From the NCBI GenBank assembly GCA_029932755.1, contig JAOZPK010000057.1, positions 1 through 13,670 on the forward strand: a DNA stretch of 13,670 nt, read 5' to 3'. Each line of letters starts with the position of its first letter. The first letter of the stretch is position 1. Origin of the DNA: Candidatus Cloacimonadota bacterium. GTDB lineage: Bacteria > Cloacimonadota > Cloacimonadia > Cloacimonadales > TCS61. This document shows, piece by piece, positions 5,091-13,377 of the stretch. The notes under the pieces are model-generated. The model did no database searches. It was not told the DNA's origin and saw only the letters and a list, made by a program, of their open reading frames with translations. The position numbers and the translations under genes are program-made.

Positions 5091-7829
5091 TTAATGTGCT
5101 TCATACCAATTTTGTCCAGTTCCCACATCAACAGTAAGTGGAACTATATAACTATATTTTTCGGGAATTGCTTTTTCCATCTCTTCAATAATTAGTTTTT
5201 TAGCTTCTTCTAGTTTTTCTTTTCGAATTTCAAAAACGAGTTCATCATGAACCTGAATTATCATTTTTATATCTGGATTATTTTTAATTCTTTCATATAA
5301 AGTTATCATGGCAACTTTAATAATATCCGCTGCGCTTCCCTGGATCGGCATATTGGTTGCAACACGTTTTGCACCTTCTACCAGCATTTTATTATTACTA
5401 TAGAGATCTGGCAGAAAAAGTTTCCTACCATAAATTGTTGTTACAAATCCATCTATTATTGCTTGCTGAATACCGGAATGAAGATACTCTTTAATTGTTG
5501 GGAATTTATTAAAATAGCTTTCTATAAATTCTTTAGCTTCTGTGCGTGAAATTTCAAGTTCCTGCGAAATTCGGAAAGATCCCATTCCATACATGAGTCC
5601 AAAGTTAATAATCTTGGCATATCTCCGCTGATCTGGTGTAACTTCATCTTTGGGAACGTCAAACACAATGCAGGCAGTTTCACGATGGATATCCTGCTTA
5701 TTATTAAAAGCATCTATCATCTTATCATCACCGGAAAGTACCGCCAGAATCCGCAGTTCGATCTGAGAATAATCGGCAGACAGGATCACATGGTCATTAT
5801 CACTTGCGCAAAACGCTTTTCGTATCTCTCTTCCCATCTCTGTACGTATGGGAATGTTCTGCATATTCGGATTGGAAGAAGATAGCCTTCCGGTTGAGGC
5901 AACTGTCTGATTGAACGATGAATGAACTCTGCCCGATTTAGGATTAATAAGTTCTGGAAGAGCAGAAACATAAGTAGACTCCAATTTTGAGATCTGTCTG
6001 TATTCAATTAGAAGTCTGGCAATTTCATGCTCCTTTGCCAAAGATTCCAGAACTGTGATATTTGTGGAAAATCCTGTTTTTATCTTTTTCTCCGGTTTGA
6101 TGCCCAGATCTTCAAAAAGAACTTTAGAGAGCTGCTGTGGTGAATTCAAATTGAATTGTGAACCAGCTAATTTATAGATTTCTTTTGTAAGTTCGCCAAG
6201 TCTTTTTTGGTTTCTTTTTGAAAATTCAATTAATATTTCTCTATCAATAAAAACACCATTTTTTTCCATATCCACCAACACATAAACAAGAGGCAATTCA
6301 ATAGTTTGAAACAATTCGTTAAGTTCGTTTTTCTTTAATTTTTCTAAATAACTGTTGTATAATTTAAAGGTTAGATAAGCATCTTCAGCAGCATATTTAG
6401 CTGCCTGATCAGTTGGAACCAGATCAAATGTTATTTGTTTTTTCCCTTTCCCGATAAGCTCAGAAATTGGTATCATTTCATGCCCAAATTCCTCTAAAGC
6501 ACAATGTGCCAGAGAATGTCTGGATGTTGGATTTATCAAATAATGCGCGATCATCGTATCAAAAATATTCTCTTCGATCTTCCAACCTGCGTTTTCTAAA
6601 ACAAGCAGGTCATATTTAGAATTGTGAGCAACAAGTAACTTGCCTTTGAGTTTATCTTTCAATTGAGTTAGGACTTCTTTAGGATCAAGATTTTGTGACA
6701 TCTGATGCTTAAGAGGAATATAGTGTGATCTGCCTACATCTGCACAAATTGAAATTCCAACCAGCTCAGCCAAATGCGGATCTTTAGAAGTTGTTTCTGT
6801 GTCAATTGCAACAATCTCTACTGAATCCAGTGATGATAACATCTGAGTAAAACTCTCTTTGGTATCTGTTAGAATTGTTTGATATTTCAGTTCTGTCCCG
6901 TTAGTATTAAAATCAAATTCACGATTGAAGCTCAGCACCTCTTTAGTTTTCGGTTCAACTTTTGGTTGGGAAGACAATTTTTTTATTTTTTTTGCAATTG
7001 ATGAAAGTTCAAAATCGTTTAAAATATCAATTCCATTCTGCAGTTTATATTTATCAAACAACAGATCTTCATCCGGTATTATAATAGGAACATCACGGAT
7101 AATCGTAACTAGTTTTTTGGAAAGATATGCATCTTCTTTATGCTCGGTTAACTTCTCAAGAATTCCCTTAGCTTGTATCTTTTCAAGATTTTCATAAATC
7201 CCATCCAGAGTTTCAAATTCATTTAGTAATTTAGAAGCTCCCTTAGGGCCGATCCCCTTTACTCCGGGAATGTTATCGGCACTATCACCACAGATAGCCA
7301 AATAATCAATAAACTGCTCAGGACTGATTCCATATTTTTCTATGATCCCATCTGTGTTCATGCTTTTGCTTTTCTTGGGATCATAAAGCGTAACACGATC
7401 TTCTACTAACTGTGCAAAATCTTTATCTCCCGACACAATAATTATATCAAATTTATCTTTATATTTCTCAGCAAGAGTGGCAATTGTATCATCTGCTTCA
7501 TAACCGGCTTTGGAAATATCCTGCAGGCCGATAGCTGCAAAGAATTTCTTAATCGGTTCAACCTGTTGATGAAGCTCATCCGGTGCTGGAGGTCGATTTG
7601 CTTTATAAGTATCCGTAATTTCATGACGGAAGGTTTTTTCTTTTCTATCAAAAGAGACGGCAATATGTTCCGGTTTAAAATCTTCCACCAGTTTTATAAA
7701 TGAATTTATCGTACCGAAAATAGCACTAGTATTCTGCCCCTTACTGTTATAAAGAGGATTACGAATAAAGGCAAAAAAAGCTCTGTAAATAAAGGCTGTT
7801 CCATCAATTAAATATAATTTCTTTCTCAC
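5091..7829 (-). CDS. polA: DNA polymerase I (5' nuclease, proofreading and polymerase domains)
   Basis: This 912-residue enzyme fills gaps, removes RNA primers and repairs DNA. The N-terminal 5'-3' nuclease domain (about 1-290) has LIDGTAF (Asp9), EADDTIATLA, VSGDKDF and the helix-hairpin-helix region GDSADNIPGVKGIGPKG. The 3'-5' exonuclease (about 320-500) keeps its acidic set: Asp343-x-Glu345, Asp407 (HNSKYD) and Tyr479-x3-Asp483. It is therefore proofreading-competent, unlike many Gram-positive and Thermus Pol I enzymes. The polymerase domain has motif A DYSQIELR (Asp686), the O-helix RRYAKIINFGLMYG (Arg735, Lys739, Phe743) and motif C QVHDELVFE (Asp862). Phe743 corresponds to E. coli Phe762, which favours discrimination against dideoxynucleotides. 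The start codon is GTG, supported by AGGAG 7 nt upstream. The gene is divergent from the ankyrin operon. No clear terminator separates it from the hip region. Confidence 0.98.
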   Translation of the reverse strand: MRKKLYLIDGTAFIYRAFFAFIRNPLYNSKGQNTSAIFGTINSFIKLVEDFKPEHIAVSFDRKEKTFRHEITDTYKANRPPAPDELHQQVEPIKKFFAAIGLQDISKAGYEADDTIATLAEKYKDKFDIIIVSGDKDFAQLVEDRVTLYDPKKSKSMNTDGIIEKYGISPEQFIDYLAICGDSADNIPGVKGIGPKGASKLLNEFETLDGIYENLEKIQAKGILEKLTEHKEDAYLSKKLVTIIRDVPIIIPDEDLLFDKYKLQNGIDILNDFELSSIAKKIKKLSSQPKVEPKTKEVLSFNREFDFNTNGTELKYQTILTDTKESFTQMLSSLDSVEIVAIDTETTSKDPHLAELVGISICADVGRSHYIPLKHQMSQNLDPKEVLTQLKDKLKGKLLVAHNSKYDLLVLENAGWKIEENIFDTMIAHYLINPTSRHSLAHCALEEFGHEMIPISELIGKGKKQITFDLVPTDQAAKYAAEDAYLTFKLYNSYLEKLKKNELNELFQTIELPLVYVLVDMEKNGVFIDREILIEFSKRNQKRLGELTKEIYKLAGSQFNLNSPQQLSKVLFEDLGIKPEKKIKTGFSTNITVLESLAKEHEIARLLIEYRQISKLESTYVSALPELINPKSGRVHSSFNQTVASTGRLSSSNPNMQNIPIRTEMGREIRKAFCASDNDHVILSADYSQIELRILAVLSGDDKMIDAFNNKQDIHRETACIVFDVPKDEVTPDQRRYAKIINFGLMYGMGSFRISQELEISRTEAKEFIESYFNKFPTIKEYLHSGIQQAIIDGFVTTIYGRKLFLPDLYSNNKMLVEGAKRVATNMPIQGSAADIIKVAMITLYERIKNNPDIKMIIQVHDELVFEIRKEKLEEAKKLIIEEMEKAIPEKYSYIVPLTVDVGTGQNWYEAH

Positions 7830-7843
7830 AATAATTCTCCTGT

Positions 7844-7873
7844 ATTATGTAAAACACTTTGAAATTACATAAT
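7844..7873. promoter_or_regulatory. Perfect inverted repeat upstream of polA
   Basis: ATTATGTAA (7844-7852) and TTACATAAT (7865-7873) are exact inverted copies separated by 12 nt. The element begins 3 bp upstream of the polA ribosome-binding site and lies in the divergent region shared with the ankyrin operon. It could be the operator of a dimeric regulator or a stem in the polA leader. No regulator is identified. Confidence 0.5.
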
Positions 7874-7884
7874 AAATGTGCAAG

Positions 7885-7890
7885 TATAAT
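7885..7890 (+). promoter_or_regulatory. Possible -10 element of the ankyrin operon
   Basis: A consensus TATAAT lies about 100 nt upstream of the plus-strand ankyrin gene. The best upstream partner is TTGAAA at 7859-7864, but the 20-nt spacer is longer than the ideal 17 and partly overlaps the inverted repeat described above. The assignment is tentative in an AT-rich region. Confidence 0.3.
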
Positions 7891-7990
7891 TTTAACTTGA
7901 CCTTTCGATAATGCAAATTTGGTTTAGGAAGGTTGTTTCAAATTGATCTGATTGATACGTTCCATTTAACAAATGAAGGAGGATGTTATT

Positions 7991-8680
7991 ATGAAGCTGC
8001 GTAAGAAAATTGTTCTAAGTATTTTAGTCGTATTTATCATCAGTATTCAGGTAATGTTTGCTGATGAAGTTATGGATGCTATTACGGCAGTGTCTCAAAA
8101 TGATAGCAATGCATTGCAGAAACTTCTTGATGGTGGTTTGGATCCAAATTTAACAGGTGTAGAAAATTATCAAGCCAGTTTATTGAATATAGCTTGTAGA
8201 AATAATTCTATTGAAATGGTAAAATTGTTATTAGCTAATGGAGCTGATGTGAACATAAAAGGACATGGAAATTATGCTCCCATTATGTGGGCTGCAGAAA
8301 GCGCTAAAACAACTGAAATAATGGAACTACTTATAGCTGAAGGTGCAGATATTAATCCCATTGCACAAGATGGTGTTAACGCATTAATAAAAGCTATCTT
8401 TGGTGTCCTTTCTGATAACGGATCACTGGCTGCAATAACGCTTCTAATTGATAAAGGTATGGATGTGAACTACGCTATTGATGATGAGGGAGCACCAGGA
8501 TATAATGCATTGATGTTTGCTGTTAGATGGGGAAAAATTGAAGTTGTTAAATATTTGATCTCGGTAGATGCTGATGTAAATGCAAAAGCAGGATCTGGAG
8601 ATACACCTCTTAGTATAGCTGTTGAAGAAGAGTTTGCAGAAATCATTAGCCTTCTGAAAGAAGCAGGTGCAAAAGAGTAA
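7991..8680 (+). CDS. Exported ankyrin-repeat protein
   Basis: A 229-residue protein with an N-terminal signal peptide (MKLRKK, a hydrophobic core, and probable cleavage after VMFA). About five ankyrin repeats follow from residue 30 onward, seen as recurring 'A-x-x-N...hhKhLLxxGADVN' units: GGLDPN, LLLANGADVN, LLIAEGADIN, LLIDKGMDVN, YLISVDADVN and a capping KEAGAKE. Ankyrin repeats bind protein partners, and the signal peptide places this one in the periplasm or outside the cell. The start at 7991 is preferred over the in-frame ATG at 7973 because AAGGAGG (7976-7982) lies 8 nt before it and the signal peptide then begins correctly. The next gene begins 27 nt after its stop, so it heads a five-gene cluster. 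The partner is unknown. Confidence 0.88.
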   Translation: MKLRKKIVLSILVVFIISIQVMFADEVMDAITAVSQNDSNALQKLLDGGLDPNLTGVENYQASLLNIACRNNSIEMVKLLLANGADVNIKGHGNYAPIMWAAESAKTTEIMELLIAEGADINPIAQDGVNALIKAIFGVLSDNGSLAAITLLIDKGMDVNYAIDDEGAPGYNALMFAVRWGKIEVVKYLISVDADVNAKAGSGDTPLSIAVEEEFAEIISLLKEAGAKE

Positions 8681-8707
8681 GATATTTAAGAATTAAAGGA
8701 GTCATTC

Positions 8708-9526
8708 ATGTTTAACACTAAAAACCGAACTATAAAAATATTTATTCTTGTTTTCTTTATAAATATTCTCTGTTTTCAATTATCTGGTCAGGAAATTGAG
8801 ACTAAAAACAACCCTTTTTATTTTGTACAGATAACTGATACTCACATTGGAAAGGGAACAAATTTGGAGATCACACAAAACTTGGTGAAACAGATCAATG
8901 AACTCCCAATGGAAATTAAGTGCGTGATACATACTGGAGATATTCTGCAAGATGGCATGAGTGATACAACTAATGTTATTAAAGCTTTTGCAGCACTGGA
9001 AAAATTAGAAGCTCCGCTTTATTATATTCCAGGGAATCACGATATCTTCCAAGAACATGTCAGAAAAGAGATGGACATTTTTCAGGAATATTTTGGTGAT
9101 CAGATAGTTGAAATGGATTTTGAAGAAGTGTCATTCATCGGGCTTTATTCCGATCCTATTGCCTACTCATTTTCGGTAGAGGGGTATGATCCTTTTTTAG
9201 AACTTGAGAATGCACTTGAAAGAACTGGAGATAAGCCCGTGATCGTGTTTCATCACATCCCTTCAGTAGAAAGCTTCTACAATAATACAATGCACGACGG
9301 CTGGGAAAACGAAAACAGAGATCGCTGGGAAAAGACATTGAATTCACATAATGTAATTGCTATTCTGGCAGGACATTTTCACAGTGATGAACTTCACTGG
9401 ATCGGTGAAATTCCGTTGTTTGTATCATCTTCGGTAACTAACCGATTTGGCAGACAACCTTCTTTCAGAATATATGAATACAAAGCTGGCAAACTTAGTT
9501 ACCGGTCACAATATGAGGCTAAATGA
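8708..9526 (+). CDS. Exported calcineurin-like metallophosphoesterase
   Basis: A 272-residue protein with a complete binuclear-metal phosphoesterase signature: D-x-H in ITDTHIG (Asp44, His46), GD-x-x-x-D-G in HTGDILQDG (Asp78), GNHD (109-112), a histidine pair in FHHIP (182-183) and GHFH (222-225). Family members hydrolyse phosphomonoesters or phosphodiesters, and many of this type resemble cyclic-nucleotide or phospholipid-headgroup phosphodiesterases. The substrate cannot be told from sequence. Residues 8-27 form a hydrophobic signal or anchor segment (cleavage possible near LSG/Q), so it acts outside the cytoplasm. AAAGGAG lies 6 nt before the ATG. The stop overlaps the next start as ATGA, tying it to the membrane protein downstream. 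Confidence 0.9.
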   Translation: MFNTKNRTIKIFILVFFINILCFQLSGQEIETKNNPFYFVQITDTHIGKGTNLEITQNLVKQINELPMEIKCVIHTGDILQDGMSDTTNVIKAFAALEKLEAPLYYIPGNHDIFQEHVRKEMDIFQEYFGDQIVEMDFEEVSFIGLYSDPIAYSFSVEGYDPFLELENALERTGDKPVIVFHHIPSVESFYNNTMHDGWENENRDRWEKTLNSHNVIAILAGHFHSDELHWIGEIPLFVSSSVTNRFGRQPSFRIYEYKAGKLSYRSQYEAK

Positions 9527-10188
9527 AAATATTTGAAAAACAACTTTGGCATTTGATCTCATTAACAATTCTAATTTATGGAGTTACAGCACTTCTTAAA
9601 AATTTTCCTCTCGATGGAGAATTCTGGGGAATTACTACAAAAGTATGGTTGATCTGTTCTATTGGAATTGCAATAGTGCATCAGGTTTATGTGTTGATCG
9701 TTTGGCGATTGGAATTGTATTATTCTCATATTTCAAGAATATTCGGCAAAGCAGGATTTACACTTTATGCAGTTGGATTTACTTTTTTGTTCATACCCAG
9801 ATTATTGTTTATAATTGCGCTGGGAATCTCAAGCAAAAATTCATTCTCTCTTGATCCAATTATCTCTTTTTCTTTAGCCATCCTGCTTTCAATTATCGTG
9901 ATATATGTAATGTATTCAGTGCTGAAGTATTTTGGTTTTGAACGTGCTTATGGCATTGATCATTTTGATAGATCGTTTGGTGATAAACCATTTGTAAAGC
10001 ACGGTTTCTTCAGGTTTTCTAATAATGCAATGTATAAATTCGGACTTCTTATCTTGTGGATACCCGGACTTTTATTTTTTTCCAAACCTGCACTGATAGC
10101 TGCTTTATTCCAACATATTTATATCTGGGCTCATTATTATTTTACTGAAGCTCCCGACATGAAATACATTTATGGAAAGACTAAATGA
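9523..10188 (+). CDS. Integral membrane protein, PEMT/ICMT-like methyltransferase candidate
   Basis: A 221-residue polytopic membrane protein with about five hydrophobic segments (approximately 8-24, 40-60, 78-100, 110-135 and 172-200). The C-terminal part has KPFVKHGFFRFSNNAMY (155-171) and a closing segment, TEAPDMKYIYG (208-218). These resemble the 'hGhYrhhRNPhY' and 'EE-x-x-L-x-x-x-hG' motifs that bind S-adenosylmethionine in the phospholipid N-methyltransferase and isoprenylcysteine carboxyl methyltransferase superfamily. The usual 'RHP' is replaced by SNN and the second motif's Glu-Glu by Glu-Ala, so it is either divergent or acts on an unusual lipid. The ATGA overlaps at both ends tie it to the phosphoesterase before it and the HAD phosphatase after it. 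Confidence 0.6.
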   Translation: MKIFEKQLWHLISLTILIYGVTALLKNFPLDGEFWGITTKVWLICSIGIAIVHQVYVLIVWRLELYYSHISRIFGKAGFTLYAVGFTFLFIPRLLFIIALGISSKNSFSLDPIISFSLAILLSIIVIYVMYSVLKYFGFERAYGIDHFDRSFGDKPFVKHGFFRFSNNAMYKFGLLILWIPGLLFFSKPALIAALFQHIYIWAHYYFTEAPDMKYIYGKTK

Positions 10189-10895
10189 TAAAAGCTATCA
10201 TCTGGGATTACGATGGGACACTGGTTGATACACACATTAAAAACCTGAACGTAACCAGAAAGATCATCGAGCATATTACCGGTAAAAACCCGAATAATTT
10301 ACATCCATTAAAGAATCTGAATAATTATCGTCTTGCTGCCAGGAAAGCAAAAAACTGGCGTACACTTTATAAGGATGAATTTGATCTGGATGAAAATGAA
10401 ATTGATAAAGCTGGAGTATTATGGTCGGAGTTCCAGCTTAAAGATGAAACCGAAGTTCCCTTTTACGATGGAATTATAAATGTAATTCAAACCTTAAGAA
10501 AATATCCTCATGGGATTGTTTCTCAAAATTCTAGAGAGAATATAATTCAGTTTTTACAGAAGAATAAAATGCTGAAATATTTCAAGAGTATTCTGGGTTA
10601 CGAAGAAGTTGAAAGTTACAAACAAAAACCGGAACCGGATGGACTTTTGCAATGTATCTCTGAACTTGTTCAGCTGAATACCGGAACTGTTATCTATATT
10701 GGTGATCACGAAACCGATATCCACTGTGCACTTAATGCTAATAATGTCTATAATGAAAATAGAAGCGACCTTAATGTTATCAGTATTGGGGCATTTTATG
10801 ATATAGATTCTAATATTTCAGATTGGAAAGTTCAACCAGATTTTGTGGCAGACAGGGTTGAGGATGTAATTGAAATAATTGAGAGGTTAGAATGA
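10185..10895 (+). CDS. HAD-superfamily hydrolase (phosphoglycolate phosphatase-like)
   Basis: A 236-residue cytosolic phosphatase. All four HAD motifs are present: I, DYDGT (nucleophile Asp8, acid/base Asp10); II, Ser113 in IVSQNS; III, Lys148 in KQKPEPD; IV, GDHETD (Asp174 and Asp178). The helical cap between motifs I and II (about 15-90) is the C1 type of HAD subfamily IA, as in phosphoglycolate phosphatase and pyrophosphatase PpaX. The substrate is unknown. The N-terminus overlaps the membrane-protein stop by 4 nt (ATGA) and its stop overlaps the next start in the same way, so translation is coupled along the cluster. Confidence 0.9.
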   Translation: MIKAIIWDYDGTLVDTHIKNLNVTRKIIEHITGKNPNNLHPLKNLNNYRLAARKAKNWRTLYKDEFDLDENEIDKAGVLWSEFQLKDETEVPFYDGIINVIQTLRKYPHGIVSQNSRENIIQFLQKNKMLKYFKSILGYEEVESYKQKPEPDGLLQCISELVQLNTGTVIYIGDHETDIHCALNANNVYNENRSDLNVISIGAFYDIDSNISDWKVQPDFVADRVEDVIEIIERLE

Positions 10896-11461
10896 AAAAC
10901 ACTGTTCTTTTATTATGTATATTTTTGGCAGGTTGTTCTTCTATGAGCGTATTTCAATCTCCGGGTGTTTTGCCGAAAGGTGAAAGTGAAACTGGGTTTG
11001 GAGGTTCTTTTATTGCTGGTGAGAATGGACCTGTAATAATTAACTTGGAATTACATACTCGACGCGGATTAGGTAAAAACTGGGAAGTTGGTGTTAAACT
11101 TTTCGGTTTTCCAGCTTTGAGCGGTGGGGTGATGGGAGAAATAAAATACCAAATAATGACTCATCCTTTGCTGGTTTCTGCTGATATTGGTATTTCAACT
11201 TTGTTAACAAGAGATCTAAATTACTATGACTGTTATCCTATGGTTATTATGGGTAGTGAAAGAGTGTATGGTGGTTACCGTGGTATTTACAGAAATGGCG
11301 CAGATGATGATTTAAAATTACAAGTTGAATATTATATGCATGGAATATTCATAGGTTACAAAGCTGGACTCGGTCCGCATTTACGCCCTGAAATACACTA
11401 TTATTTCAGAGATCCAAAAATTGGTTTAATAATCTTTGGTTTAGGATTGCAGTTTGGCTAG
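10892..11461 (+). CDS. Small outer-membrane-type lipoprotein of unknown function
   Basis: A 189-residue protein whose N-terminus is a lipoprotein signal with lipobox LAGC (the Cys at residue 15). The mature part is rich in Gly and alternating hydrophobic/polar strands, with aromatic residues at strand ends, and closes with IIFGLGLQFG. This is typical of small beta-barrel or barrel-like outer-membrane proteins. I do not recognise a family. It is the last gene of the five-gene cluster, overlaps the HAD gene by ATGA, and is followed by a possible terminator before the convergent metallopeptidase gene. Confidence 0.75.
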   Translation: MKNTVLLLCIFLAGCSSMSVFQSPGVLPKGESETGFGGSFIAGENGPVIINLELHTRRGLGKNWEVGVKLFGFPALSGGVMGEIKYQIMTHPLLVSADIGISTLLTRDLNYYDCYPMVIMGSERVYGGYRGIYRNGADDDLKLQVEYYMHGIFIGYKAGLGPHLRPEIHYYFRDPKIGLIIFGLGLQFG

Positions 11462-11584
11462 ACGTGTTCTGAATTGTAATTGTATCTGAGTTTCGACTTG
11501 AAAGGGAAACGTCGAGTTAAAACGGTGCAACATTAATGTTTCGCGCACGCCACGTTCTTCTCACTTCTCTTCTCGCTTGGCTGT

Positions 11585-11618
11585 GAAGCTGTGTGTTAGC
11601 AGCTTCGTTTTCATTTCA
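11585..11618 (+). terminator. Weak terminator hairpin between convergent genes
   Basis: GAAGCTG (11585-11591) and CAGCTTC (11600-11606) form a 7-bp stem with an 8-nt loop, followed on the plus strand by GTTTTCATTTC. This could end the plus-strand five-gene cluster, which converges here on the metallopeptidase gene. The T-tract is broken, so confidence is modest. The rest of 11462-11584 holds no gene or RNA I can recognise. Confidence 0.4.
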
Positions 11619-13278
11619 ATAGTAAACATTTTTTTACTGCTTCAGTTTTGCCGTTAATTATTAAATTATACAGATAAACTCCTGAACTAACAGGTTTATT
11701 AGATTCATCATCTCCGTTCCAGATTACTGAGTAATCACCTTTATCAAATACATTGTGAACTAAAGTTTTGATTGTTTGACCTTTTATATTATAAATTAAA
11801 AGATCAACTTTAGAATTATTTTTGATTGAAAACTCAATAGTTGTGGTTGGATTAAAAGGATTGGGATAATTATGCAATTTGGAATTCGCAATTTCTAATA
11901 CATTATTGTCTGCACCGGTATTATCCGATATTTCATAATTGTAACTTAGATTCGAATTAGCTGCATTAGCAAAAACGAGAACCATTCTATAATATTCATC
12001 CGGCATTTCCGGTAGATCAATATCTAGTACATCATCTACACTAAAAAAATCTACGGTAGTTACAACTTCGTCACTCATACGGATGACTCCCATATTTATA
12101 GGATGATTTACCTCCAGATGTAGAGTAAAGTTCTGTCCATTTGGAAGCAATCTAACATAATCCGTTGCCCAAGGATTTGTAGTTCCACTACCCGAAGCAG
12201 GATATGTTACGTGAATATGGGTCGAATGAAAAATGGGAAGCTCGAGGTTTTCATAATTATACAGTCCTTCTTCAACTTCCGGATCATCCAGGTAATTTGC
12301 AATAGTCCAGTTTACAAAAATTGCTTCAAAAGGAATTGTGTAACCGTGTTCTACAAGCTGATTAGAAATTCCTGCGATAGAATTTAATGGTTCGCTAACT
12401 AGATCTTTTATAATTGTTCCATCATCAAATTGCTCTGCAAAATAGGTAAAGAACAACATAGTTTTAACATAATCTGCCCATTCCTGGTTCCATGTATTCA
12501 AAGAATTATCTGGATTGGAATTGAATTGAGAAATGGGATCAGGCATACCAAAATAAACCATTGCTAATTCTGCTAAACCTTCATCTACCCAAGTCTCTTC
12601 ATTTATATCTCCACCCCAATGAATAAGGTGTTCCAATTCGTGTGCAAGAACAGAGATCCTTGTCGGATCGGTTGGATTCAACGGATGACATGTCATATAG
12701 ATCATTTCACATTCGTTGCTGTGTCCGGGTGGATTCATCATTTGCGCTTCTGCTTCTGTAACCTGGTCGTAACTGCTGAAATATCCATCAAACGTACTTC
12801 CTCCATAAGAGCCAAGAGCAGAATAAAAAACAATGAGTTTGGGATCATTATCCAGTTCATCCGGTATCTCACCAAAATGCAAAGTATCCATTTCTACTAC
12901 TCCGTAGTCATCTCCATTCATAGTTTGAAATTCCAGGTAATTGAATACTTCTTGAACATCTGCTTCATCCATATTAACTTGCCATTCACAATCCGCAACA
13001 AACACATAACAATGTTCACCAACGGCTCTGCATGTTGCCGGAATCTGAATCCATCCGGGAGGCATAACTGATAAGTCATAACGCCAATAAGTATGTGTGT
13101 CTCCTACTTCATATTCACGTGATTCTCGAGATTGTTTGATCTGCTTATGGAATTCCATATCCGCAATTCGATGTGATTCTTTTTTTATATGTGTTTGAAA
13201 TTCTGAAAATGATTCGAAATTACCGGCAAATAATGTAAAAGCAACTATCATAATTAAAAAAACAATAATAATTTTCAT
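11611..13278 (-). CDS. Secreted zinc metallopeptidase with T9SS type A sorting domain
   Basis: A 555-residue exported protease. Residues 1-18 are a signal peptide (cleavage near LFA/G). Residues about 25-150 carry a Cys-containing N-terminal region (Cys83, Cys90, Cys97), possibly a propeptide or accessory domain. The zinc site is His213-Glu-Leu-Glu-His217 (AHELEHLIHW), followed by WVDEGLAELA (Glu233, Glu237), a gluzincin-type arrangement with the third ligand about 16-20 residues on. The overall look recalls peptidase family M30 (hyicolysin-like), but I would not fix the family without a profile search. Residues 470-555 form the T9SS type A sorting domain (NYPNPFNP...CLLLK). AGGGA precedes the ATG. 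It is transcribed alone on the minus strand, convergent with the lipoprotein operon. It probably degrades extracellular protein. Confidence 0.85.
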   Translation of the reverse strand: MKIIIVFLIMIVAFTLFAGNFESFSEFQTHIKKESHRIADMEFHKQIKQSRESREYEVGDTHTYWRYDLSVMPPGWIQIPATCRAVGEHCYVFVADCEWQVNMDEADVQEVFNYLEFQTMNGDDYGVVEMDTLHFGEIPDELDNDPKLIVFYSALGSYGGSTFDGYFSSYDQVTEAEAQMMNPPGHSNECEMIYMTCHPLNPTDPTRISVLAHELEHLIHWGGDINEETWVDEGLAELAMVYFGMPDPISQFNSNPDNSLNTWNQEWADYVKTMLFFTYFAEQFDDGTIIKDLVSEPLNSIAGISNQLVEHGYTIPFEAIFVNWTIANYLDDPEVEEGLYNYENLELPIFHSTHIHVTYPASGSGTTNPWATDYVRLLPNGQNFTLHLEVNHPINMGVIRMSDEVVTTVDFFSVDDVLDIDLPEMPDEYYRMVLVFANAANSNLSYNYEISDNTGADNNVLEIANSKLHNYPNPFNPTTTIEFSIKNNSKVDLLIYNIKGQTIKTLVHNVFDKGDYSVIWNGDDESNKPVSSGVYLYNLIINGKTEAVKKCLLLK

Positions 13279-13305
13279 AAATCCCTCTCTTTTTACCTTC
13301 TATCA

Positions 13306-13325
13306 AACAGTAAATTTGCACTGTT
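13306..13325. promoter_or_regulatory. Small inverted repeat upstream of the metallopeptidase gene
   Basis: AACAGT (13306-13311) and ACTGTT (13320-13325) are inverted copies separated by 8 nt, about 30 bp upstream of the metallopeptidase start. It may be an operator, but arms this short are common by chance in AT-rich DNA. Confidence 0.25.
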
Positions 13326-13333
13326 GCTGTAAA

Positions 13334-13364
13334 GAAAAAAAGCGTACAAATTTCTTTATACGCT
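13334..13364 (-). terminator. Rho-independent terminator (minus-strand direction)
   Basis: Read on the minus strand, AGCGTA and TACGCT (13364-13359 and 13346-13341) form a 6-bp stem with a 12-nt loop, followed at once by seven T residues. This suits termination of a minus-strand transcript coming from the gene at the right edge, and it insulates the metallopeptidase gene from it. The stem is short, hence moderate confidence. Confidence 0.5.
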
Positions 13365-13377
13365 AATTATTCAACTG

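Noticed and set aside
7973..7990. Start of the ankyrin gene at 7973
   Set aside because: It has no ribosome-binding site, and the AAGGAGG lies after it, correctly placed for 7991. The later start also gives a proper signal peptide.
12619..13071. 150-residue plus-strand open frame opposite the metallopeptidase
   Set aside because: It is the antisense of a well-supported gene with an intact zinc motif, and its own sequence resembles no protein family.
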